Source: Acidobacteriaceae bacterium (GTDB lineage: Bacteria; Acidobacteriota; Terriglobia; Bryobacterales; Bryobacteraceae). Taken from it: a DNA stretch of 8,353 nt. Numbering within the stretch: the stretch's first letter is position 1; every line of letters starts with the position of its first letter. Location of the stretch: the NCBI GenBank assembly GCA_019245255.1, contig JAFARV010000544.1, forward strand, positions 1 to 8,353, in the 5' to 3' direction. The notes beneath the pieces were generated by a model. The model did not search any database. It was not told where the DNA came from and worked only from the letters and a program-made list of their open reading frames with translations. Below, in pieces: positions 1-5,621 of the stretch. Made by a program: the position numbers and the translations under genes.

Positions 1-12
1 GCACGTCGGCTA

Positions 13-195
13 TAAGTCAGCGCCCGCCGGCGGTCGCGGCGGATGACTGCAAACGATTGATGTCTTCTCTCAATCCGAGATTGCGGACCAGGCGCAAGAG
101 GTAGTTCGGATGTAGACCCAGCACGCGGGCAGCCTGTTTGTAATCCCGTTGCCTTGAGCGTAAGCATCGAGAATTGCTTCTCGCATGCCATGGCC
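13..195. repeat. Direct repeat, left copy (activator 3' end)
   Basis: This stretch aligns with 3318-3501 in the same orientation. By hand alignment there are about 20 mismatches and one single-base gap over about 184 bp, roughly 89% identity. Identity is uneven: positions 13-91 differ at only one base, while 92-195 hold all the other differences and the gap. The left edge of the match coincides with TAAGTCAG, just past the stop codon of the encoded remnant. The right edge fades after TGGCC at 195. The two copies bracket the PadR-permease module. The alignment was done by eye, so the counts may be off by one or two. Confidence 0.93.
17..195 (-). pseudogene. Frameshifted 3' remnant of a sigma-54 activator
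   Basis: Read on the minus strand, this encodes the end of a sigma-54-dependent activator. The final 42 residues, from DYKQAARVLG to the TGA stop at 17-19, are identical to residues 551-592 of the intact activator at 3322-5100 and contain the Fis-type helix-turn-helix. Upstream, the homologous peptide MREAILDAYAQGN continues in a different frame. One base is missing near 138-141 compared with the intact copy, so the two parts cannot be read together. No FHA, GAF or AAA+ sequence is present; coding similarity stops near 195, about 55 bp before the PadR operator. The reading frame stays open to about 406 by chance and runs antisense into padR, where it looks like nothing known. Weak further similarity around 215-235 to the LPETLFEG region of the intact protein is possible but unproven. 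I read it as a dead fragment of a paralogous activator. Confidence 0.88.
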
Positions 196-248
196 ACTGC
201 AATGTCTTCAACGCCGAACAAAGCTCGTCCAGTCGGACCAAAATGCTA

Positions 249-269
249 ACATGTCTAGATAAGACATGT
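249..269 (+). promoter_or_regulatory. Inverted-repeat operator candidate for PadR, overlapping the start codon
   Basis: Two perfect 8-bp arms, ACATGTCT (249-256) and AGACATGT (262-269), are separated by the 5-nt spacer AGATA. The decamer ACATGTCTAG also occurs twice in direct orientation, at 249-258 and 264-273. PadR-family repressors typically bind dyads with ATGT/ACAT half-sites near their own promoters, and this site ends inside the padR start codon (266-268). An extended -10-like TGCTAACAT lies at 244-252, with no good -35. Autorepression is inferred; the dyad is seen directly. Confidence 0.75.
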
Positions 270-610
270 CTAGGAGCGAACAATCTGCCGAGATCCCTTA
301 CGGAACATTGGATCTTCTCATCCTGAAGACTCTTCAAAGCCTGGGTCCATTGCACGGGTACGCAATCGCCCGCCGTATCGAACAGGTTGCTGAAAACACG
401 CTGCACTTAAGCCAAGGTGCCATTTACCCTGCCCTCATGCGCTTACAACAGGAAGGCTGGATCAGCACAAAGTGGGGGATTTCGGAGACGAACCGGAAGG
501 TCAAATTCTTTTCATTAACGAAAGCGGGACAAAAGCAACTCGTTGTTGAACTCGCGAAATGGGAGAATGCCACCGCTTTCGTGGCGCGGTTTCTGGAGGA
601 ATCGATATGA
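266..610 (+). CDS. PadR-family transcriptional regulator
   Basis: This 114-residue protein is a small PadR-type winged-helix repressor of the group that accompanies acidobacterial orphan permeases. The hallmark N-terminal stretch GTLDLLILKTLQSLGPLHGY (about residues 13-32) forms the start of the wHTH. LSQGAIYPALMRLQQEGWI (about 48-66) is the recognition-helix and wing region with the family's typical 'G-xx-YPAL-L--G-i' pattern. A short C-terminal helix follows, as usual for ~110-residue members that dimerise through one helix. ATG 266 is the only plausible start: an in-frame TAA lies at 260-262 and no other start follows until well inside the domain. There is no clear Shine-Dalgarno, and the operator dyad overlaps the ATG, which would fit a leaderless or very short-leader mRNA. 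The stop overlaps the permease start by ATGA, so both are probably one transcript. The ligand is unknown. Confidence 0.93.
   Translation: MSRSEQSAEIPYGTLDLLILKTLQSLGPLHGYAIARRIEQVAENTLHLSQGAIYPALMRLQQEGWISTKWGISETNRKVKFFSLTKAGQKQLVVELAKWENATAFVARFLEESI
595..600 (+). promoter_or_regulatory. Ribosome binding site fixing the permease start
   Basis: GGAGGA lies six bases before ATG 607, inside the last codons of padR. An earlier in-frame ATG at 559 has no such site and would prepend 16 residues read from within padR. The RBS and the ATGA overlap (607-610) together support 607 as the true start and suggest translational coupling. Confidence 0.88.
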
Positions 611-3246
611 ACCCCGGTCGTGCGTGGTCAAGATTAGGGGCGCTCCTGCGCAAAGAACGCTTCGAACAGGAGCTGGACGACGACATACGTGCGCACCTCG
701 AACTCGCGGAAGAGGATGCCCTTAGGCGTGGTCTCCCGCGAGAAGCGGCTCGACTGGAAGCTCGCCGGCGTTTTGGGGCAATCGAGCAGATGAAAGAAGC
801 GCATCGCGATCAGCGTGGCATTCGGTGGCTGGACACGCTGGTCCGGGACTTCCGATACGGCCTGGCCTCGCTGCGGCGTACGCCGGGGTTCACGCTGATC
901 GTAGTTGCCGTGCTCGCACTTGGGTTGGGAGGGACCGTCGGCATGTTCAGCGTCGTGGACGCGGTCCTGGTAAAGCCGCTCCCGTTTCCCGAGCCGGACC
1001 GGATCGTGAGTGTCTGGGAAGCCCCACGCCCCGGCCTGGTCAACGCCACCACAGTACCCCAGTTTCTTGCCTGGAAAGGCTCGGAGACCGTTTTCGATGC
1101 GTTGGCGGCGGAACAGCCAACCTCCGCGGCACTTAACGAGAGAAGCGGGCCAATCCGGTTATCGGGCAAGCTGGTCACGTCCGAATATTTTAAAGTTTTC
1201 GGCGTTGCAGCCGCGCTGGGCCGCACATTCACACGAGAAGAAGATCAGCCTGGAGCCGCGCCCGTTATCATCCTCAGCCATTCCGCATGGCAAACATACT
1301 TCGCTGCCGATCGGGGCATCCTTGAGCGCCGGGTCATGCTGGACGGGCAAACTTATCAGGTTATTGGCGTCCTGCAACCGGGCGCATTTGACCGCGAGCG
1401 AACCCAGTTCTGGAAACCGCTCGAATTCACTCAGGAAGAGTTGTCGAGCGCAATACACTGGCTCAAGGTATATGGGCGTCTGCGTGCAGGAGAGACTTTA
1501 GTTCAGGCACGCCAGCGGATGCAGGCCATTTACGCGGCTCTGATTGCAACTGCACCGGCAGGTGAAGATCGTGACGGATCCATTGTTGTCGAACCTATCT
1601 CCCGCTTGCTTGTAGGCCCGAATCTGCAGCGTTCAATTGCAGTTGCCTTTGGCGCAGTTTTCCTGGTCCTACTCATCTCCTGCGCGAATATCAGCAACCT
1701 GCTTTTTGCTCGTGGAGCTGCGCGCAGAACCGAACTGGCGGTTCGCGCCGCTCTTGGCGCGGGACGCGCGCGCCTGGTTGCTCAGTTGCTCACTGAGTGT
1801 TTTGCGCTTTGTGCGCTGGGCGGTACGACGGGCATTACTGTTGCTTACCTTCTGATTCGCTTCACCACACCTGTGCTGTGGCGGTCTCTTCCATTCACGG
1901 CCGATGTGACAATGAATCTGCACGTGCTTGGTTTTGCAGCGGCCGTTGTGCTGGGAGTTGCGTTGTTAACTGGCGCGCTTCCCGCTTTTCAATCCTCATT
2001 CGGCGATCTTGCCGATGCCTTGAAGCAATCGGCTCGTGGATTATCAAGCACGCACATCCGAATACGGCGCACGGTCGTGGTGTGTGAGGTGGCGCTTTCG
2101 CTCGTGTTGGTGAGCGCCGCTCTCCTCCTGGCTAGAAGTCTTTTGAAGCTGCAACGACTAGATACCGGGATCCGTATCGAAAACGTAGTTACGATGTCCA
2201 TCAACCTGCCCAGGGAGGCCTACCCGACACCTCAGAAAGCCGTATTCTTCTATAACGCGCTTACAGAACAGCTTCGCTCCATACCGGGAATCGCGAAAGC
2301 CGGTATATCCACATTTCTGCCTCTCCAGTGGATTATCAATGGCGAAGGCATATTTGTTCCGGGCGTCGCGAAACAACTTTTGGTCCGGCTTAAGCGCGTC
2401 GATGGCGGCTATTTCAAAACCCTCGATATTCCTGTACTGACCGGGCGTGACATCACCGATCGAGACCGCGAAGGGGCCCCCCGCGTTATTGTCATTAACC
2501 AGAGCCTGGCAAAACGGCTGGCAGACGTCGCCGGCCTCAAGGATCCGGTCGGGAAACTGGTTCGTTTGACGTCTGGCGACTATCTGGGGCAGTTGCCGCA
2601 AATATCGGAAGTTCAGATCATCGGTGTCATCCGAAGCGAGCGTACCGCATCGCCTGGCTTGCCCGACCCTCCTGTTGTGTACGCGCCTTTGGCCCAGTTC
2701 CCGCACCCAAGTGTGAAATTGCTGGTCCGCTCAGCGCAAGACATCCCCGTGGTGCCCAGCATTCGGAAAGTGCTGAATGAAATAGATCCCAATCTAGCGC
2801 TCGCCGACGTCGCCACTATGCAGCAAATCCAGGATGAGACTCTGTCTGAGGTCAGCCGCCCGGCTTGGCTGATCGGCGCCTTTGCTTGCGTGGCCCTTCT
2901 TCTTTCTGCCGTGGGCCTGTACGGTGTGATCTCGTACTCGATGACACAGCGGCGCCGGGAACTTGGCGTTCGCATCGCATTGGGTGCGCGCCCAGGAGAT
3001 GTACTGGCGCTCGTACTAAGGAATGCGTTGGCAATGGTCGCCACTGGCCTTATGGCCGGTCTGATCGGGGTCTATGCACTGACAAGGGTCCTCAGTAACA
3101 TGTTGTTCGAAGTGTCACCGCTCGATCCTCTCGCGCTTGGTGTCGCTTGTTTTTCTATGACAGCCATAGGCTTGTTTGCCGGATTTCTGCCCGCACAGCG
3201 CGCAGCACGCTTCGATCCTATGGTCAGTCTTCGAGACGCGGGATAA
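607..3246 (+). CDS. ADOP-type orphan ABC permease (MacB/FtsX-like, duplicated)
   Basis: This 879-residue inner-membrane protein has the layout of acidobacterial duplicated orphan permeases. Residues ~10-70 are the soluble permease-prefix region ending in the typical EARRRFGAIEQMKEAHRD. A first transmembrane helix (~95-120) is followed by a MacB-type periplasmic domain (~120-335). The first FtsX core has helices near 343-367, 396-418 and 438-460 and the cytoplasmic signature RRTELAVRAALGAGRARLVA (374-393). The second half repeats this: a helix at ~489-512, a periplasmic domain (~520-745), then an FtsX core with helices at ~754-778, 804-828 and 841-862 and the matching signature RRRELGVRIALGARPGDVLA (782-801). 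That makes eight membrane helices in total. MacB and FtsX relatives work as mechanotransducers driven by a LolD/MacB-type ATPase, but no ATPase is encoded here or nearby in the window, as is usual for the family. The substrate is unknown. Expression is probably controlled by the coupled PadR. The gene is intact and of normal length. Confidence 0.94.
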   Translation: MNPGRAWSRLGALLRKERFEQELDDDIRAHLELAEEDALRRGLPREAARLEARRRFGAIEQMKEAHRDQRGIRWLDTLVRDFRYGLASLRRTPGFTLIVVAVLALGLGGTVGMFSVVDAVLVKPLPFPEPDRIVSVWEAPRPGLVNATTVPQFLAWKGSETVFDALAAEQPTSAALNERSGPIRLSGKLVTSEYFKVFGVAAALGRTFTREEDQPGAAPVIILSHSAWQTYFAADRGILERRVMLDGQTYQVIGVLQPGAFDRERTQFWKPLEFTQEELSSAIHWLKVYGRLRAGETLVQARQRMQAIYAALIATAPAGEDRDGSIVVEPISRLLVGPNLQRSIAVAFGAVFLVLLISCANISNLLFARGAARRTELAVRAALGAGRARLVAQLLTECFALCALGGTTGITVAYLLIRFTTPVLWRSLPFTADVTMNLHVLGFAAAVVLGVALLTGALPAFQSSFGDLADALKQSARGLSSTHIRIRRTVVVCEVALSLVLVSAALLLARSLLKLQRLDTGIRIENVVTMSINLPREAYPTPQKAVFFYNALTEQLRSIPGIAKAGISTFLPLQWIINGEGIFVPGVAKQLLVRLKRVDGGYFKTLDIPVLTGRDITDRDREGAPRVIVINQSLAKRLADVAGLKDPVGKLVRLTSGDYLGQLPQISEVQIIGVIRSERTASPGLPDPPVVYAPLAQFPHPSVKLLVRSAQDIPVVPSIRKVLNEIDPNLALADVATMQQIQDETLSEVSRPAWLIGAFACVALLLSAVGLYGVISYSMTQRRRELGVRIALGARPGDVLALVLRNALAMVATGLMAGLIGVYALTRVLSNMLFEVSPLDPLALGVACFSMTAIGLFAGFLPAQRAARFDPMVSLRDAG

Positions 3247-3321
3247 CGACGTGTCGAGGCTCCTTCCTTATTCTCCTGATAAATAACGCTGTCAGAGTCA
3301 CTCGTCAAAATCGCGTTTAAG
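3247..3321. other. Convergent intergenic gap, no terminator seen
   Basis: These 75 bases separate the convergent stops of the permease and the sigma-54 activator. I see only weak dyads, such as GAGT/ACTC around one base near 3295-3303, with no GC-rich hairpin and no T-tract. If transcription ends here it is not by an obvious intrinsic terminator. The last bases (from 3318) already belong to the direct repeat. Confidence 0.5.
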
Positions 3322-3501
3322 TCAGCGCCCGCCGGCAGTCGCGGCGGATGACTGCAAACGATTGATGTCTTCTCTCAATCCGAGATTGCGGACCAGACGC
3401 AGAAGATAGTTCGGGTGTAGGCCTAGGACACGGGCTGCCTGCTTGTAATCGCCATTGCCTTGGACGTAAGCATCGAGAATTGCTTCGCGCTTTGCGTGGC
3501 C
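3318..3501. repeat. Direct repeat, right copy (activator 3' end)
   Basis: This is the counterpart of 13-195, with an offset of 3305 bases at the left end and 3306 after the one-base gap. It covers codons for residues ~534-592 of the intact activator plus four bases after the stop. The two copies are direct repeats about 3.1 kb apart, with the PadR-permease pair between them. Confidence 0.93.
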
Positions 3502-5100
3502 TACAGAGGAGTGGTACCTCGTGCCGCTCGCTTGCGGCGCACCCTCGAACAGCGTCTCCGGTAAGTCCTCCGGTAGCACATGATCCGCGACTCCCAGCAC
3601 GACCGCGCGCTCCATCGCGTTCTCCAACTCGCGTACATTGCCGGGCCATGAATACTGAACGAGTAACTCTTCCGCTTCCGGCGAAACGCCCAGCATCTGC
3701 CGCTTGCAACGCAACGCGGAGCGTTCCAGGAAGAACCATGCCAGCAACGGAATGTCGTCCTTTCGATCGCGGAGCGCCGGCGAGTTGAGTGTCACGACAT
3801 TTAGCCTATGGTACAAATCCTCCCGGAATCTCCCTTCTCGCACATCTTCTGCGAGATCTCGATTCGTCGCAGCAATTACACGAATATCGAGCGCATGAAC
3901 CTGCGTGCCGCCCACGCGCTCAAACTCTCTTTGCTGGAGAACTCGCAGAAGCTTCGATTGAAGCGGGAGCGCCAGTTCCCCCACTTCATCCAGAAAAATA
4001 GTTCCGCCTTGCGCGAGTTCAAAGCGTCCGCGCTTTAAAGAAATCGCGCCCGTAAAGGCTCCCTTTTCGTGCCCGAAGAGCTCACTTTCGAAGAGGTTCT
4101 CACTCAGCGCCGCGCAGTTGACAGCAATAAAAGGGCGTCCGCGACGTGGACTCTTTTCGTGAAGCGCTCGGGCGATCAACTCCTTGCCCGTTCCGCTCTC
4201 ACCGGTAATCAGCACCGTGGTATCGCGGGGTGCAACTCGTTCCACTAGCTCCAGCAAGCGCCGGATTACAGTGCTCTTTCCCACAATTCCGGAGTTACTC
4301 GCGATCTCCTGTTGCAGAAAGGCGTTTTCCGCTTTAAGGCTTTCCAACTCGTGATACGCCTCAAACCCGACCGAGGCAAGTGAAGCAACCGCGGTAAGAG
4401 TCTCCAGATGCGCAGCCAGCCGCCCCGACTCTGTTTCGCGAGCCTGGAGAATGAGGACACCACCTAGCACCCCGTCGAGATAAAGCGGGACTGCGATGAT
4501 CCGCATTGACGGCTCCGTTATCGCGCCTTCCTCGCACACGCGCGTCACCAGGGTCTCAATGTCCGGTTGAGCTGCAGATTCCCGCAGCCGCGCCAGCAGA
4601 TCGGATGTAGATGCACCGAGTAGCAAGAACCCGTCCTCGCTCGGAATCAGGTCCGAGACAATTCGCAGGATTTGCGTTCGTAAGATCTGGTTCTGAGCCG
4701 CATCCGTACTCGCCGCGAGAGCCCGGAAGAGAAACACCAACCCGCAAGCCGCAAGTAAGACAGGTTTGGTATCGGCAGGTTCAGGTGCCGAAGGGCTCGC
4801 TTCTTTTACCGACTGTGACCGGAACATCAGGATCGTTTTTCCGATTCCGATCTGGTCGCGATCCTCCAGCCACCGCTCAGCCGACCTGATCCCATTCACG
4901 TAGGTACCGAGCGAAGTGCGCAAATCGGAAACCGTAAACCGATCTCCTCGCTGCCGGATGTGACAGTGCCGCCAACCCACTTCCGGCTCCCCCAATACAA
5001 TATTGGCGTTTGGAGCACGACCCACTAGCAGTTCGCCGTTCACGAACGGATAGCGAGTCCCGGCTGACGGACCATTAACGACAATCAACTCCGCTGGCAT
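3322..5100 (-). CDS. Sigma-54-dependent activator with FHA, GAF, AAA+ and Fis-type HTH domains
   Basis: A 592-residue bacterial enhancer-binding protein that would use ATP hydrolysis to open promoters bound by sigma-54 RNA polymerase. Residues ~20-93 form an FHA domain: GR at 27-28, RH at 44-45, YVNG at 67-70. The usual SxxH serine is Gly42 and the usual NGT asparagine is Leu64, so canonical phosphothreonine binding is doubtful. Residues ~137-247 look like a GAF sensor domain, followed by a short coiled coil (~248-268). The AAA+ domain is complete: Walker A GESGTGKE (300-307), the sigma-54-contacting GAFTGA loop (347-352), Walker B GGTIFLDEVGEL (365-376), arginine-finger region REDLYHRLN (426-434), sensor II WPGNVRELEN (485-494). 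The Fis-type HTH is at ~536-575. ATG 5100 follows AGGGAGA at 5111-5117 with a rather long 10-nt gap. No kinase gene lies beside it, so it looks like an orphan regulator whose signal and target promoters are unknown. Confidence 0.95.
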   Translation of the reverse strand: MPAELIVVNGPSAGTRYPFVNGELLVGRAPNANIVLGEPEVGWRHCHIRQRGDRFTVSDLRTSLGTYVNGIRSAERWLEDRDQIGIGKTILMFRSQSVKEASPSAPEPADTKPVLLAACGLVFLFRALAASTDAAQNQILRTQILRIVSDLIPSEDGFLLLGASTSDLLARLRESAAQPDIETLVTRVCEEGAITEPSMRIIAVPLYLDGVLGGVLILQARETESGRLAAHLETLTAVASLASVGFEAYHELESLKAENAFLQQEIASNSGIVGKSTVIRRLLELVERVAPRDTTVLITGESGTGKELIARALHEKSPRRGRPFIAVNCAALSENLFESELFGHEKGAFTGAISLKRGRFELAQGGTIFLDEVGELALPLQSKLLRVLQQREFERVGGTQVHALDIRVIAATNRDLAEDVREGRFREDLYHRLNVVTLNSPALRDRKDDIPLLAWFFLERSALRCKRQMLGVSPEAEELLVQYSWPGNVRELENAMERAVVLGVADHVLPEDLPETLFEGAPQASGTRYHSSVGHAKREAILDAYVQGNGDYKQAARVLGLHPNYLLRLVRNLGLREDINRLQSSAATAGGR

Positions 5101-5189
5101 TGCAACAGAATCTCCCTAGGTTAGCAGGTTTATGCCGAGCCGATGTAAGTAAAAATAACCGCGTGCACCGGCATGTGAACGTTGTATTC

Positions 5190-5225
5190 GCGCAGCAGAA
5201 CGGCGCGCCCTTATACCTGCTGCGC
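5190..5225 (-). promoter_or_regulatory. Inverted repeat enclosing a -10-like box upstream of the activator
   Basis: A perfect 9-bp inverted repeat, GCGCAGCAG (5190-5198) and CTGCTGCGC (5217-5225), encloses 18 bases. On the minus strand that interval contains TATAAG (5210-5215), a good -10 hexamer match that would start transcription about 100 nt before the activator ATG. The interval also holds the palindrome GGCGCGCC (5202-5209). I found no -35 box at ideal spacing (TTGCAG is 20 bp away). A repressor operator over the promoter is one reading; an mRNA leader hairpin is another. Confidence 0.4.
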
Positions 5226-5326
5226 TGCTGTAAAACTGCAATTCTCGTTGTGGAAGTAGATTGGGTTATGGCGATATCTCTTGAATTACTCAAATAATCG
5301 CTGCTGCACCGACGGTTAATGTACCT

Positions 5327-5338
5327 TGTAAATTTACA
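5327..5338. promoter_or_regulatory. Perfect 12-bp palindrome, operator candidate
   Basis: TGTAAATTTACA is a perfect dyad in the middle of the divergent intergenic region, about 230 bp from the activator start and 285 bp from the hydrolase start. Such AT-rich dyads often bind dimeric helix-turn-helix regulators. One would be expected by chance roughly once in several regions of this size, so the functional call is tentative. Confidence 0.3.
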
Positions 5339-5408
5339 GGGATCCTCCTCAAAGATATCCGCATCGTTTTGATTCACATCGCGACGCTCATGTAAATAAT
5401 TTCAGAGG

Positions 5409-5443
5409 ACCACGTAACTATAGGTACCGTGGTTTAGTACTAA
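5409..5443 (+). promoter_or_regulatory. Cluster of short dyads upstream of the hydrolase promoter candidate
   Basis: ACCACG (5409-5414) pairs with CGTGGT (5428-5433) around 13 bases, the GGTACC palindrome sits at 5423-5428, and TTAGTACTAA (5434-5443) is a perfect 10-bp palindrome. The cluster ends 15 bp before the -35-like box at 5459. Each dyad alone could be chance; their density next to a promoter candidate is the only argument for an operator. Confidence 0.25.
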
Positions 5444-5458
5444 CTGTAATTCTTCACA

Positions 5459-5488
5459 TTGTCAAACGGCGTCATCGAACGATCTATT
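5459..5488 (+). promoter_or_regulatory. Weak sigma-70-type promoter candidate for the hydrolase
   Basis: TTGTCA (5459-5464, five of six to the -35 consensus) lies 18 bp before TCTATT (5483-5488, four of six to the -10 consensus). The leader would be about 125 nt. This is the best match I could find by eye upstream of 5622, but matches of this quality are common by chance. Confidence 0.25.
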
Positions 5489-5621
5489 CAGTAGCGCTTC
5501 CGAAGACTTAGGCGGTGAGCGCAGTACTCGATCTACACGCCGCCCGCGTGCCGCAGCACGCTATCTCACGAAGCAAAAAGAGATCGCATTTTGACTGGTA
5601 TGGGCCTGTTTAGACCTACGC

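Larger units (their letters stand above)
5101..5621. other. Divergent intergenic region, palindrome-bearing, no gene
   Basis: This 521-bp gap lies between the minus-strand activator and the plus-strand glycoside hydrolase, so it must hold both promoters. By eye it is richer in A and T than the flanking genes. It carries an inverted repeat (5190-5225), a perfect 12-bp palindrome (5327-5338) and a cluster of short dyads (5409-5443). I see no tRNA, no convincing small ORF and no recognisable riboswitch. Open frames here have skewed, Cys- and Arg-rich translations and overlap the activator start. Confidence 0.7.

Noticed and set aside
113..129. Membrane segment in the activator (protein residues 113-129, PVLLAACGLVFLFRALA)
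   Set aside because: The hydrophobic stretch is short, contains an arginine, and sits between two soluble domains. More likely it is the linker or first helix before GAF. The coordinates given are residue numbers of the protein encoded at 3322-5100.
196..406. Upstream part of the open minus-strand frame running from 406 into the activator remnant
   Set aside because: It is antisense to padR and the operator, and its sequence is not activator-like. The frame is open by chance because of the frameshift near 140.
559..606. 16-residue N-terminal extension of the permease from ATG 559
   Set aside because: It has no ribosome site, lies wholly inside padR in another frame, and the GGAGGA plus ATGA overlap point clearly to 607.
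3247..3321. Bidirectional intrinsic terminator between the convergent permease and activator genes
   Set aside because: Only weak dyads and no T-tract are visible.
13..3501. Transposon interpretation of the repeat-bracketed module
   Set aside because: There is no transposase, no terminal inverted repeats, and the repeats are coding-sequence homology, not IS ends. Recombination or duplication explains it better.
5075..5377. 100-codon minus-strand open frame in the intergenic region
   Set aside because: It overlaps the activator start in another frame, has a skewed Cys/Thr/Arg-rich translation with no recognisable domain, and lacks a ribosome site at its ATG. A strong AGGAGG at 5343-5348 on the minus strand is followed only by CTG and then a stop.
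5101..5621. Possible -24/-12 sigma-54 promoter near the activator
   Set aside because: I looked on both strands for a TGGCAC-N5-TTGCA-like pair with correct GG-GC spacing and found none convincing.
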